From a candidate division WS1 bacterium (GTDB lineage Bacteria; Armatimonadota; Zipacnadia; Zipacnadales; UBA11051), in contig JAAYSP010000044.1 in the NCBI GenBank assembly GCA_012518355.1, positions 1 to 53,926 on the forward strand: a DNA stretch of 53,926 nucleotides. The letters are read 5' to 3'. The position numbers were made by a program, and so were the translations under genes. The notes beneath the pieces were generated by a model. It was not told where the DNA came from. It made no database searches and saw only the letters and a list, made by a program, of their open reading frames with translations. This document shows, in pieces, positions 17,420 through 27,196 of this stretch; positions within the stretch are counted from its first letter, which is position 1; every line of letters starts with the position of its first letter.

Positions 17420-17455
17420 GCATATAGGCGGTAGAGACATATAAGCGTAGAGGCA
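17413..17455 (+). repeat. short echo repeats at the end of the fumarase alpha gene
   Basis: CATATAGG at 17413-17420, which includes the TAG stop, is repeated directly at 17421-17428 and again imperfectly as CATATAAGCG at 17438-17447. GTAGAG-like pieces lie between. This looks like local slippage after the stop codon, and no function is evident. Confidence 0.6.
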
Positions 17456-17498
17456 GCGTGTGAGGTGTGAGATGCATAGAACAGCGAAAGGCGAGAGT

Positions 17499-18035
17499 AT
17501 GTCAGCGATAACGCTTACGACACCTCTGGAACGCGCCACACTGGCAGAGCTACGGGCTGGTGACGCAGTTCAGATTAGCGGTGTCATCTACACAGCCCGT
17601 GATGCGGCCCATATCCGCCTGATCGAGTTGCTCGATAGTGGCGGAGAGTTGCCGTTTGACCTGTCGGGGCAGGTGATCTACTACTGTGGCCCTGCACCCA
17701 CTCCACCGGGCCAGGCCATCGGTTCCGCGGGCCCCACCACTTCGTACCGCATGGATCCGTTCGCTCCACGCCTGCACGCGTTAGGGTTGGCAGCTACCAT
17801 AGGGAAAGGCGATCGCAGCCCGCAGGTGCGTGAAGCCTGCCGACAGCACGGGGCAATCTACCTGGTGGCGGTAGGCGGAGCTGGTGCGCTGCTGGCCCAG
17901 TCAGTGACAGCAGTGGAGATAGTCGCCTACCCGGAGCTTGGGCCGGAAGCCATACGGAGGCTGACTGTAGAGGCATTTCCTGCCATCGTTGCTTATGATA
18001 CCCACGGCAATAGCGTGTTTCCGACCGATACCTGA
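17499..18035 (+). CDS. fumarate hydratase, beta subunit (class I)
   Basis: 178 residues, matching the C-terminal half of class I fumarase (FumA C-terminal/TtdB). Key stretches are YYCGPAPTPPGQ near 63-74, SAGPTTSYRMDPF near 77-89, GKGDRSP near 105 and FPAIVAYDTHGNS near the end. These form the swivelling domain that completes the active site. Start at 17499 after GGCGAGAGT; an upstream in-frame start at 17460 has no comparable site. The stop overlaps the start of the following TPR gene (TGATG), indicating coupled translation. Confidence 0.88.
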   Translation: MSAITLTTPLERATLAELRAGDAVQISGVIYTARDAAHIRLIELLDSGGELPFDLSGQVIYYCGPAPTPPGQAIGSAGPTTSYRMDPFAPRLHALGLAATIGKGDRSPQVREACRQHGAIYLVAVGGAGALLAQSVTAVEIVAYPELGPEAIRRLTVEAFPAIVAYDTHGNSVFPTDT

Positions 18036-19387
18036 TGCACGTAAACCAGGCCTATTTGCGGAGAGTTTCCATGCTTCGGGAGCAGTTGGCGCATACCACT
18101 TATAGCATTGCTCAGATGACTATCGGGCTCGGATCGGTGGGCACGGCGGTGTCAGGGCGCCTGCTTCGGTGGTGTCTGAGGCTGCAGCCGGGGCATGCTC
18201 AGGCCCGGGCGTGGCTGACTTACCTGCATGCAGTACGTGCACTGCATGAGGGGCGTGCCGACGAGGCAGTCGAGTTGCTGACAGAGGCGGTCTCCCAGAT
18301 GCCGGATAACAGCGCTGCACGTGCCTATCTGGGCATCGCTTACGCGCTCACCGGAGCATGTGAGGAAGCCATCTACAACCTGGAGCACGTACTCCGCGAT
18401 AACTCCGCGTTGTCACGTCAGGGAGATCTGTGGGCCGCGCTGGTGTGGTCATACCTGCGCACTGGGAGGGTTCCCAAAGCCAGGGATGCCTGCTGCCGTA
18501 GCGTTGAACACCGGGTGCGCACGCCCAGGCTGCAGCTACTGACAGCCATGACGATCGGAGTGCAAACCGATGCGCTGCCTGGCGAGGCTATCGGCCAACT
18601 GCTGCAAGACGACCCCAGCGCTACGCCTATGATTCTCGAGTATGCCCAGTACTTGGCTTCACGTCACAAAAATGGATTGGCCCAACAGCTTATCGAGAGT
18701 CTACCATGCTGCGGCTGGGGTGCAGCCTATCGAGTAGTAGCACAGTCGGCGCTCAACGGCTCGGACCTACCGACTGCGATATGGGCCACACGGCGATTCA
18801 GGGCGGTTGCAGACGATGATGTGAGTGAGGCCATCCTGCTTTCAGAGATTTCGCTACGTCGGCAATGTACGGATGAGGCTTTGGCCCAGGCTCGCAAGGC
18901 AGTAGCCAGGGATGAGGGCAGTGCCGAAGCACACGAGCAACTGGGCAAGGTGCTGCTGTTGCGCGGTGACTGGGCCGGAGCAGTCGCTGAGATGATCGAG
19001 GCACTCCACGTAGGGCCAGCTTCTGCCCTGGCGGCAGGGTTAGCGGCTCTGGCTTCCATCAGCGCCGGAGATTTCACCACCGCTCGAGGACTATTTCGCG
19101 TTCAGCGCAAGGGCGACGGCCTGGGCGTTGCCTGCGCTCATGTGGCCCACTGTCGTATTTTGCAGCATCATCGACAGCACACAGAAGCCCTGAAACTGGC
19201 TACATGGGCACTGCAAGAGATCGAGCAGTTACCGGCTCATCTGCGAGTAGGGCCGTTGGTTGAGCGCCTCGCTCAGGAGCTGAAATTTGCTCTCGCCAAC
19301 CTCAATTGTCCCCAGGAGAGTGACTTACTGCACCAACTGCACAGGCGTCTGGCCGCGCTTGCCAGCTATCCGACCGGGCCGGTCTGA
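18035..19387 (+). CDS. TPR-repeat protein coupled to fumarase
   Basis: 450 residues made largely of degenerate 34-residue helix-pair repeats. Examples are RADEAVELLTEAVSQMPDNSAARAYLGIAYAL near 75-105 and DEALAQARKAVARDEGSAEAHEQLGKVLLLRGDWAGAV near 285-322. No signal peptide or membrane segment is visible, so it is probably a cytoplasmic scaffold or a regulator with unknown partners. The start codon overlaps the fumarase beta stop. The gene ends four bases from the convergent 980-residue TPR gene, with no terminator hairpin between. Confidence 0.7.
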   Translation: MHVNQAYLRRVSMLREQLAHTTYSIAQMTIGLGSVGTAVSGRLLRWCLRLQPGHAQARAWLTYLHAVRALHEGRADEAVELLTEAVSQMPDNSAARAYLGIAYALTGACEEAIYNLEHVLRDNSALSRQGDLWAALVWSYLRTGRVPKARDACCRSVEHRVRTPRLQLLTAMTIGVQTDALPGEAIGQLLQDDPSATPMILEYAQYLASRHKNGLAQQLIESLPCCGWGAAYRVVAQSALNGSDLPTAIWATRRFRAVADDDVSEAILLSEISLRRQCTDEALAQARKAVARDEGSAEAHEQLGKVLLLRGDWAGAVAEMIEALHVGPASALAAGLAALASISAGDFTTARGLFRVQRKGDGLGVACAHVAHCRILQHHRQHTEALKLATWALQEIEQLPAHLRVGPLVERLAQELKFALANLNCPQESDLLHQLHRRLAALASYPTGPV

Positions 19388-19391
19388 CAGA

Positions 19392-22334
19392 CTAGTCTTC
19401 GCTTCCGACTGTGCGTAGTTGGCCAAGTCGCTGCTGGGCTTGCTCCACCCACTGTGTTTGATCAGGGTGCCCGACGATCAGCCGTTGGTACATAGCCGTA
19501 GCCTCTGTGGGCTGAGCCAGTCGCTCATGACATCTGCCTGCCCAGTACATAGCAGCAGCGGCTAATTTTACAGGTGCCTCTTGCTTGATCACTTCTCGAT
19601 AGGCAGTGATTGCAGCCTCAAAATTGCCCTGCAGACGCGAGAGCTGGGCTAACTCGAAGCGTGCTGCGGTAGCGATTGAAGCATCGTCTGCATCCACCAA
19701 CGGTTCCACTATCACGCGGGCCTCGTCGTACTGATTTAGCTGCATGAGACTGCGGGCCAGTGCCAGAGTTGCAGGCAACATGTACGGGCTGTCGGCGTGT
19801 TCGTCGCGAAGTCTGCGCAGTACTGCCTCAGCCTGGCCAGCTTCGTCAGATGCCAGATATGCCTGGCCCATCAGGAACAGTAGAGCTGGTAACTGCTCGG
19901 CGTCGGAGATCCTGGAAGCCGTTTCCAGTACTTCGATGGCGGCCGCATATTCGCCGCTCTGAACCAGTATGTGACCAGCTTGCAGCCGAGCGTCGAACTC
20001 TACCGCAGCGTCATCGGTGGCATCAGCGGCAACCAGGAAGTGAGTTAGTGCTTCCTGCGCCTGGTCCATTTTGAGCAGTGTCCAGGCGAGTTTGTAGTGC
20101 GCCCCATCTGCAAGACTGCTGTCGGGATACTGCTCCAGCAGGCGTTCGTAGAGCTCTCTGGCCGCCCCAAAGTTGGCTTGTTTGTAGCGCAACTCAGCAG
20201 CCCAGAAGAGGGCTTGCGCGGCGAGTGGATCGTCGGGATAGTCATCTACCACCCGCAGAAACGCGTCCAGTGCCAGGGGCAGTTTAGCGGCATCCCGGTA
20301 GCACTGGGCCAACTGCAGGAGTGCCTGAGCCGCCCATTCAGCGACGGGTTCAGCCTCCACAGCGGTCTCCAGATGCTCGATAGCCGCCTCGTACTGTTTC
20401 TGGGAGGCCAGGGCGATGCCCAACTGCATTTGGACTTGTGCAGCGCTGGGCGATTCGGCGAAGCCTTCAAGGAAAAGGCGGAAGGTATCAGCAGCGTCCT
20501 GCCAGCGTTGAGCGCTGAGATAGGCCTCGCCCAGCCCCAGTAGTGCCGCCTCCGCCCACTCGCTGCTAGGGTCGACTTCATACGCTTTCTGATAGGCTTC
20601 TGCAGCCTGGCCAATTTGTTCCTGCTCCAGATGCGCGTCTCCCATCAGACACAAGAGATGTGGGAGCCGCGCGGAGCCCACACCGGTGGGGTCAACTCGT
20701 GCGATGCTATCGGCTGCAGCCTCCAGTTCACCGGCATCCAGTTCTATCCGCGCCAGCACGGAGTAGGCCATCTGCTCATGGTCGCTTCCCGGATACTCGG
20801 CCACTATCTGTGCGATAGCCTGTCGCGCACTATCAGTTTCACCCAGCCGTCGCAGTGCCTGTGCCGCGAGGAGCAACGCCTCAGCTCTCTGGGGGTGTGT
20901 GGGATGGTAGTCGAGGATCAGTTGGGCTAGATCCGCCGCCGACTGGTATGCTCCCTCGGCCATACATAGTTCTGCCGCAGCCAGAGCGTTGTGGCTGGTA
21001 GTTTCGCTGCGCGGATCTGAGGATAGCACTGACACGAAGCTTTCGAGGATTTCCGCAGCAGGCTTCTGCTGGTAATCCGCCCATGCCATGCCGTATCTGG
21101 CCTGGAGTATGAGTTCGGGTTCCTGTGACAGCGTTGCGGCCTGCTCATAGGCCTGGTGAGCCTCGTCGGGGCGATCCATTTTGCAGTACAGCGATGCCAG
21201 ACACAGGTGAGCTTGCGCGGAGTGCTCATCGGTCGGGTAGTGCTTCAGGAAGGTTTCCAGCGCATCGGCGGCCTGCTCAGTTTGGCCATCCGCAGAGTAG
21301 GCAAGACCAAGCCAGTAGGCTGCTGCGGCGGCTACCGGGCTGTCGCCATCAGCGGCTATCTCCGCATATAACTGAGCAGCTTCAGCATATCGCTGGGCGG
21401 CAAATCGGACATCAGCGGCCCGCAGGGATGCCTGTACAGCACTGTCTGTCCCCGGGTAGCGCTCGACCACTTGTCGGTATGTGTCGAAAGCATCATCGAG
21501 CTTGCCCTGGCTGAACTGTACAGATGCGATCCCGGCCAGTGCATCTGCTGCCGAGTGGCTGTCACCATGCTGAGCCACTACCTGCTCATAGTACGATAGG
21601 GATGCTTCGAGTTGCTCCAGGGCCTCGTGGGCGCGTCCCAGGCTGTATAGCGCCTCGGGTATCGGCTCGCTGTCGGGATACTGCCGCAGGAGCTGCTGCA
21701 GAGTGCTGATGGCGGCTTCCACGTCAGTTTGCAGTTGTATGGCTGCAATCGAGTACAGTGCGTAGGCTGCGTATTCACCGTCGGGGGCCAATTGCAGGCT
21801 CTGCTGGTAGGCAGCCATGGCCGGTTCCGGCGCGTCGCTGTGGTAGAGTGCTTCACCCAGCCAGTATGCGGCCTGATCAGCTACGGGGCTGCCCGGATAG
21901 TGTTCCAGCATGTGACTGAATGTCTGTGCCGCCTCCTCATAGCGTTCCATTTGGAGCAGACAGTTGCCGACACGAAAGTGCGCCTGATACGCGTCCGACC
22001 AGTCCGGGTGCCGCTCAATCACCAGCCGGTAGCAGCCAAGCGCCTCTTCGTATCGTCTCAGCTGGAAGAGACACTCGCCAGTGCCGAATTGCGCAAGTAC
22101 CACTGCCTCGTGCTCTGGGTGTTCGGCAACGAATTGCCGATAGTGCTCCAGTGCCTGAGCCCACTGGCCAGCGTCAAAAGCCTGGCGCGCTTCGGCCAGC
22201 AGTTCGGTCGGCAACGGTTGCGCACCGGCAAGCGTTGGCGCGAGGACAAGCACCAGCACCAGCACCAGTGTCACCGGATACATGCAGCGCGGGCATAGTC
22301 GATGGTGCCCCATCACCCGCACGTTCTGGACCAT
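19392..22334 (-). CDS. exported protein with about two dozen tetratricopeptide repeats
   Basis: 980 residues. A signal peptide with an unusual (Leu-Val)4 core ends at AGAQ near residue 38. Nearly the entire remainder is TPRs of the YbgF/BamD style, with typical FxxGxxxYxxAxxxYxxxxxxYP periodicity (for example GNCLLQMERYEEAAQTFSHMLEHYPGS shortened here to its pattern). Such proteins usually scaffold envelope complexes or bind peptidoglycan and transporters in the periplasm. The start at 22334 follows AGAGGAGCGACTG; an in-frame ATG at 22313 would shorten the leader. No neighbouring Tol/Pal or Bam genes are present, so the partner is unknown. Confidence 0.78.
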   Translation of the reverse strand: MVQNVRVMGHHRLCPRCMYPVTLVLVLVLVLAPTLAGAQPLPTELLAEARQAFDAGQWAQALEHYRQFVAEHPEHEAVVLAQFGTGECLFQLRRYEEALGCYRLVIERHPDWSDAYQAHFRVGNCLLQMERYEEAAQTFSHMLEHYPGSPVADQAAYWLGEALYHSDAPEPAMAAYQQSLQLAPDGEYAAYALYSIAAIQLQTDVEAAISTLQQLLRQYPDSEPIPEALYSLGRAHEALEQLEASLSYYEQVVAQHGDSHSAADALAGIASVQFSQGKLDDAFDTYRQVVERYPGTDSAVQASLRAADVRFAAQRYAEAAQLYAEIAADGDSPVAAAAAYWLGLAYSADGQTEQAADALETFLKHYPTDEHSAQAHLCLASLYCKMDRPDEAHQAYEQAATLSQEPELILQARYGMAWADYQQKPAAEILESFVSVLSSDPRSETTSHNALAAAELCMAEGAYQSAADLAQLILDYHPTHPQRAEALLLAAQALRRLGETDSARQAIAQIVAEYPGSDHEQMAYSVLARIELDAGELEAAADSIARVDPTGVGSARLPHLLCLMGDAHLEQEQIGQAAEAYQKAYEVDPSSEWAEAALLGLGEAYLSAQRWQDAADTFRLFLEGFAESPSAAQVQMQLGIALASQKQYEAAIEHLETAVEAEPVAEWAAQALLQLAQCYRDAAKLPLALDAFLRVVDDYPDDPLAAQALFWAAELRYKQANFGAARELYERLLEQYPDSSLADGAHYKLAWTLLKMDQAQEALTHFLVAADATDDAAVEFDARLQAGHILVQSGEYAAAIEVLETASRISDAEQLPALLFLMGQAYLASDEAGQAEAVLRRLRDEHADSPYMLPATLALARSLMQLNQYDEARVIVEPLVDADDASIATAARFELAQLSRLQGNFEAAITAYREVIKQEAPVKLAAAAMYWAGRCHERLAQPTEATAMYQRLIVGHPDQTQWVEQAQQRLGQLRTVGSED
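22251..22268 (-). repeat. hexanucleotide repeat inside a signal-peptide region
   Basis: CACCAG occurs three times in a row, with a degenerate fourth unit before it (GACAAG). Read on the minus strand it encodes the Leu-Val alternation of the TPR protein's signal peptide. Six-base units keep frame, so slippage would change hydrophobic length rather than disrupt the gene. Confidence 0.6.
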
Positions 22335-22557
22335 CAGTCGCTCCTCTGTCGGCTCAAGTAGAGCTGCATGGGTTACAGACGCAGTTCTGGCTTGAGCACT
22401 CTGCTATGACAAGCTCCCCCGATGTTGCTGCCATGTGCGAGAGCACACGTAGCTTCACTTACCTTCACGTACTCTCACGTACCTTTTAGTCAAACCAGAC
22501 GGCCGTCAGTTGCGCTGGGCTGCTGGATATGAGAGAGATAGCCGAGCTTGGCTCGGT

Positions 22558-23468
22558 TTACCTGAGTACCTGCGGGTCCTGCTCGGTGAGCACCTGCTGC
22601 AGTTGTACTATAGCCTCATCGCTCATCGGAGCGGAGGGTGCCGTATCCAGCCCCATCGATGAGCCGGATTGCCCGTGCCGCTTCTTTTACGGGATCCGAG
22701 ACAATGCCCAAGTTAAAGCATAAACGCAGAGGTATCAGATGTGACTGCGCTTCCCAGGCCTTCTCGAGGTCATCAGTAGCCATGCTTTGATATATGTTGA
22801 CGGCCAGTTGGGGCACGATGTTCGCAGTAGCTGTTACTGCCCCTCCTGGCTTCTGCGATCATAGTGGGCACTAGTGGGCACGATGAGACCGCGCCATTGC
22901 CGTTTATCGCCGAAAAATCGTCAGGTGTGTGCCGTATGTAGCCTGTGGTGATACTCAGATTCCCGCTGAAGTCTTTTATGCCGACTATACTTTCTATGTG
23001 GGCCAGTCGGCCGAGGGTATGTGGCAGGATGCTGATATGTGCACGGGTGAGGAGGTTGTACAGCAGCACGGGCAGGGATGTGGCTTCAGCGATAGTGCGG
23101 AGATGGCGGTACAGTTCATCAGGAGTGGGGGAGATGAAATAGGGGGCGACTGTGTAGATAGCGTCTGCCCGGGCGCGCTCGGCGGCCTTCGCTTTTTCTA
23201 TGGCGGCACGAGTTGTGACTGCGCCTACGCCTGCTATCATCGGTACACGATCGGTTCTCGCGTCTACGCACGCACAGGTGACGGCCTCGCGTCCATCGAG
23301 TGTCAGGACCGTAAGCCTCTCTACTGTGTGTCCCTACCACGAACAGGCAGTGCACTCTTGCTAAGAGGACGTGCTCGATCAGTGTGCCGATTGCGGCCGG
23401 AATCTGGCTTTCATTGGGGTATCGGTAGGTCAGTATGGCCGGAAGATGCCGCGAATTGGAAGTCGCAT
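22558..23468 (-). pseudogene. decayed dihydrodipicolinate synthase (DapA)-family gene
   Basis: About 910 bases, the full length of a DapA/N-acetylneuraminate-lyase family aldolase, but broken by at least three frameshifts. In order on the minus strand come MRLPIRGIFRP, then in another frame ILTYRYPNES and a stretch ending FVVGT. A third piece runs from VGAVTTRAAIEKAKAAE through YNLLTR to GIKDFSGN, which holds the Schiff-base lysine. Then comes VNIYQSMATDDLEKAWEAQ, and finally an open stretch ending VLTEQDPQVLR at 22558. The start at 23468 follows AAAAGAG. All conserved blocks are in order, so this is decay of a real gene rather than chance similarity. Sequencing error is possible but three sites make it unlikely. 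Confidence 0.85.
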
Positions 23469-23700
23469 GGCATCTCTTTTCGTGTCGGCACGGAGTGGTG
23501 AGCATACAGATGTCGCAGACCCGGGTGAGTGACTGTGCGAGGGCGCTCGGCGAGTCATATATATGCCGCTGTATGCCGAAAGCATTCCAGTGGAGTGGTC
23601 ACCAGCCGCCAAACAGACGCTGCATGCCCAGCATTTTCCGGCACACTACACACTACCGGCGCACTGTCCTAGTTCGCGCTGCAGAGCCTGAGCTGTGTAG

Positions 23701-24480
23701 CTATAGCTCCAAAATGCGGCGTGCGTTATCTTCGAGGATGTCTTGTTTGGCCTGCTGAGTGATATCTGCTTCGGCTATTTTGGCAATTCCGCAGCCAGGA
23801 TACACAAAAGGCAGGTGAGTGCCCAGCAGCATCCTTTTGCTGCCAAAACGTTCGACCAGTTTGGCCACAGCGGCGACCGGGCCCTTCACGTATGACAGCT
23901 CAACATAGAGGTTGGGCAGTTCGTCAGACAGTTCGAGAAGCTGGGGCGTCTCCACACTGTTGGCGCCGCTGACGATGATAGTGGCCTCGGGAAGCTGCCG
24001 CGCTGCCCATATGACGCTGTTGAGCGGTACCGAGCGCACTTTCATCAGCGGATGGTGATGGCGTTCGTCCTCGATGCGTATAGAAACGACGCTCGGCCAG
24101 CCCCATCCTGCTGCCATCTCGAGGAGTCTCAGTGCGGGCGGGTCATCTACCTGATAGCCGTGGTAGTTGGGGTATAGCTTCAGTCCGCGAAAACCTATCT
24201 CGCGGCTCTCGCGCATATCTTGCTCTACTCCGGGATACACCGGCGACAGCACGGTGTATGGTATGAGCCTGCCCTCGGCGTCGGTGGCTTTGATGTCGTC
24301 CATGAGCAGCTCGTTTGCCGGATGCGGGCTGACGTAGGTGATAGCGTCAATGCTGCCTACGACAGCCTGACTGATGCCAGCCCTGTCCAGCTCCTCCAGG
24401 GTGCTCGCGGTGTCGTTTGCCGGCCACGGTCGGAAAGCGTAGTTACCGATATCACAGCAGAAATCTATCATGAAAATCAT
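23701..24480 (-). CDS. amidohydrolase-family protein (Amidohydro_2 type) lacking the HxH motif
   Basis: 259 residues with the TIM-barrel order of COG2159 amidohydrolases: IDFCCDIGNYAFRPWP at the N-terminus, GFRGLKLYPNYHGY near 97-110, and GTHLPFVYPG near 226-235. The usual metal-binding HxH on strand 1 is replaced by DIGNY, and the GTD of strand 8 reads GTH. An uncharacterised subgroup with GSHAPFF-like ends shares this pattern, so metal chemistry may be altered or lost. The start could instead be the ATG at 24471. It is followed by the pseudogene and preceded by a second amidohydrolase on the same strand. Confidence 0.75.
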   Translation of the reverse strand: MIFMIDFCCDIGNYAFRPWPANDTASTLEELDRAGISQAVVGSIDAITYVSPHPANELLMDDIKATDAEGRLIPYTVLSPVYPGVEQDMRESREIGFRGLKLYPNYHGYQVDDPPALRLLEMAAGWGWPSVVSIRIEDERHHHPLMKVRSVPLNSVIWAARQLPEATIIVSGANSVETPQLLELSDELPNLYVELSYVKGPVAAVAKLVERFGSKRMLLGTHLPFVYPGCGIAKIAEADITQQAKQDILEDNARRILEL

Positions 24481-24526
24481 CGCCTTGCCGTGAGGTTATA
24501 TGCGGTTGGCTGTCTTTCTGGCAGTC

Positions 24527-25270
24527 TCAGATGAGCTTTAGCAGCCTGGCAGCGTTGAGTCCCAGCACCTTCGCCTTATCCTCATCACTGAGTTTGCTAT
24601 CGCGTACCTTGGCCAGAGTGTACAGGAAGTCCGCTCCTCGGACATCAGTGCCCCAGATGAGACGGTCGGCTCCCAGAAAACGGACGCACTCCTCGATGTG
24701 GCCGTAGTCGGCGATAGAGCCGCTGCAGTCCGTGTATACGGAGGGTACGTCGCGGACAGCGCGGATACCCCACCGATTGTCACCGCTTATGTGTGCCATG
24801 ACCAGCTTCAGCTCAGGGTAGCGTCGGCCTATCTCGGCGCAGTGGACGCCATCGGTTTCCCAGCGCAGATTGCCGGTCACCTTGTGCCAGGTGTGCTGGA
24901 CCATCGGCACATCCCGCGTGATGGCCTCTTCGATGATCGGTTCTAGGCACTTGTCGGTGATGATGGATGCTACCTCCAGCTTGATACCGCGCGCGCCACG
25001 ATCGAAGCCCCGCTTGACCTCGTCAAGAGCTGCCTGTCCCAGATTTGGGTGTGTGTAGACGAAGGGGATGAAGTACTCAGGCTCCCGTTCATATGTGCGA
25101 AAAGTCAGATCGTTGCAGCGTTGCACTACCTCCAGGCTATCTCGGCTGTGGCTGACCGGCTCATGGATGACCAGATAGTCAATGCCGATCCGTCGCGCCT
25201 CCCGCACCAGCTCCCGCGTATACTTCCCGTCCTCATCATCATGTACATGAGCGTGAAAATCTATGAGCAT
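24527..25270 (-). CDS. amidohydrolase-family metal-dependent hydrolase
   Basis: 247 residues. This relative keeps the catalytic set: HAHVH near residues 6-10, a strand-4 lysine in GIKLE near 92, MVQHTWH near 120, MAHISG near 154 and the Asp of WGTDV near 210. It probably hydrolyses or decarboxylates a small organic acid or lactone in the cytoplasm. The start at 25270 has GAGGAAG eight bases upstream and begins one residue before the motif strand. With the next gene and the dapA-like pseudogene it may be the remnant of a catabolic operon (inference). Confidence 0.82.
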   Translation of the reverse strand: MLIDFHAHVHDDEDGKYTRELVREARRIGIDYLVIHEPVSHSRDSLEVVQRCNDLTFRTYEREPEYFIPFVYTHPNLGQAALDEVKRGFDRGARGIKLEVASIITDKCLEPIIEEAITRDVPMVQHTWHKVTGNLRWETDGVHCAEIGRRYPELKLVMAHISGDNRWGIRAVRDVPSVYTDCSGSIADYGHIEECVRFLGADRLIWGTDVRGADFLYTLAKVRDSKLSDEDKAKVLGLNAARLLKLI

Positions 25271-25327
25271 GGCTTTCACTTCCTCCACGCAGTTAGCAGG
25301 TCACGTAGGTTTCTGCACCAGCCTGGG

Positions 25328-27196
25328 CTACTCCTTCTTGCCCCTGCCTTTGTCGCGCTTCCCCTTCTCGGTTTTATTTCGCAGCCCTTCCTCATGTTCA
25401 CGCATCTTCTCAGCAGCCTGGCTGAACTGCACCTCACACAGCATCTGGTAGACCCCATTGGCGGTTGCTAGTTCGGCATGTGTCCCGCGTTCGACGATGC
25501 GTCCCTGGTCGAGAACCAAGATGACGTCCGCGTTCATGACCGTGGATAACCGGTGCGCGATGGTGAAGGTGGTGCGGTTTTGCATCAGGAGCTCCAGGGC
25601 ATCCTGGATCTGCGCCTCGGATTCAGAGTCAAGTGCGCTTGTTGCCTCATCGAGGATGAGGATCCGTGGGTTGCGCAGGATGGCCCGCGCGATGGAGATG
25701 CGTTGTCGCTGCCCACCTGACAGGCGAGTGCCACGCTCGCCCACCAGCGATTCATACCCATCCGGGAACGACATGATGAAATCGTGGGCGTTTGCCGCCA
25801 TCGCCGCCTGAAGCACCTCCTCATCGGTGGCCTCGGGGCGGCCATACTTGATGTTCTCCCGCAAGGTGCCACTGAACAGGAAGTCTTCCTGCATCACCAT
25901 GGCGATGTTGCGGCGGAGCGAATTGATGGATACATCGCGCAAGTTGTGCCCATCTAGCATCACGTTCCCTTCTACCGGGTCGTAGAAGCGCGGGATCAGG
26001 TGGATCAGGGTGCTCTTGCCACTGCCGCTGGGGCCGACCAGAGCATTTACCGTGCCGGGTTCGGCGATAAAATTGATGTCTTCGAGCACCAGCTCACCCG
26101 GTTCGTAGTAGAAGTCCACCTTCTCCATTTCTACCCGGCCCTCGATATAGTCGAACTTTACCGGTACCTTGTGTTCTTCGATGTCCGGGGATGTGTCGAG
26201 AGTCTCGAAGATGCGCTCGATTGCGGCGAGAACTGTCTGCAACTGGTTGTTGATGTTCACTAGCATCATCACGGGTTGATATAGCATACCCTGATAGACT
26301 CGAAACGCGACCAGTTGGCCCATGGTCATTTCGCCGGTGAAAAGCACCATGTAGCCGCCATAGAGCAAGATACCGACGTTGGCGCCTTGTGTGATCAGGT
26401 TTGCGCCAATACTGAGTACGGTGCGCCAGTGGCCCAGCCGCATGTTCATACCGATGCTCTCGCGCACTTCGCGTGAGAAGGAGCGCACCTCGGAGGTCTC
26501 GCGAGTGAACGACTTGATGATCTTGATACCTGATATGCTTTCGGAAAGGGATATGTAGATTTGCGAATACTGCTCTCGCGCCTCCGCCGCCGCATGCCGG
26601 ATGCGCCGTCTGACTACCATGAAGTTGAGCACATACAGTGGCAAGACGGCGACGGCAAGCGCGGCTAGCCGGGGGCTGTACAGAAATAGGATGGTCATGG
26701 CCACAGCGAGTGTGATGATGTTCGTGATGATCTCCACGAGCTGCGTACTGACGATTGCCTGGACGGCTTCGACGTCATACAGCACGCGTGACATGATCTG
26801 GCCATGAGGGTGAGTTTCGAAATAGCGCATGGACAGACGCTGCAAGTGACGAAACAGCCGGCGTCGTATGTCGAAGATCACGCGATTGCCGACAAACAGG
26901 AGGGTCATTTCGCGAGGGTAAGAGGTCAGCGCTGCCAGAAGATGAACACCGGCGATGGCTCCTGAGACCAGCAGCAAAAAGTGCCAGGCATTGTCGCGGT
27001 AGGTCTCAATCTGTGTCGGGGGCAGCTTGCCCATCTCGGCCAGACGCTCCAGACCTGCGATATGGTCTACGAGCGTGCCGACAAGATGAGGTACCAGCAT
27101 ACCCATGGTCGTCCCGACGAACACCAAAAGCAACGCCCATGCCAGCAGCCAGCGGTACCGCTGGGCAAAGACTAAAATTCTTAACAGAAGTACCAT
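25328..27196 (-). CDS. MsbA-type ABC exporter (fused permease and ATPase)
   Basis: 622-residue half-transporter that works as a homodimer or heterodimer in the inner membrane. Six helices occupy about residues 15-310 and include the coupling loop SISGIKIIKSFTRE. The ATPase domain follows, with Walker A GPSGSGKST near 383, Q-loop MVMQEDFLFSG, signature LSGGQRQR near 485, Walker B ILILDEATSALDSE and switch histidine IAHRLS. All key residues are present. The last 25 residues are a Lys/Glu/Arg-rich tail (GKRDKGRGKKE). The cargo, a lipid, peptide or drug, cannot be told. The gene is isolated from the amidohydrolases by only 57 bases. Confidence 0.9.
   Translation of the reverse strand: MVLLLRILVFAQRYRWLLAWALLLVFVGTTMGMLVPHLVGTLVDHIAGLERLAEMGKLPPTQIETYRDNAWHFLLLVSGAIAGVHLLAALTSYPREMTLLFVGNRVIFDIRRRLFRHLQRLSMRYFETHPHGQIMSRVLYDVEAVQAIVSTQLVEIITNIITLAVAMTILFLYSPRLAALAVAVLPLYVLNFMVVRRRIRHAAAEAREQYSQIYISLSESISGIKIIKSFTRETSEVRSFSREVRESIGMNMRLGHWRTVLSIGANLITQGANVGILLYGGYMVLFTGEMTMGQLVAFRVYQGMLYQPVMMLVNINNQLQTVLAAIERIFETLDTSPDIEEHKVPVKFDYIEGRVEMEKVDFYYEPGELVLEDINFIAEPGTVNALVGPSGSGKSTLIHLIPRFYDPVEGNVMLDGHNLRDVSINSLRRNIAMVMQEDFLFSGTLRENIKYGRPEATDEEVLQAAMAANAHDFIMSFPDGYESLVGERGTRLSGGQRQRISIARAILRNPRILILDEATSALDSESEAQIQDALELLMQNRTTFTIAHRLSTVMNADVILVLDQGRIVERGTHAELATANGVYQMLCEVQFSQAAEKMREHEEGLRNKTEKGKRDKGRGKKE

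Noticed and set aside
18035..22334. two adjacent TPR genes as one split gene
   Set aside because: They are on opposite strands, converge tail to tail, and differ in having or lacking a signal peptide.
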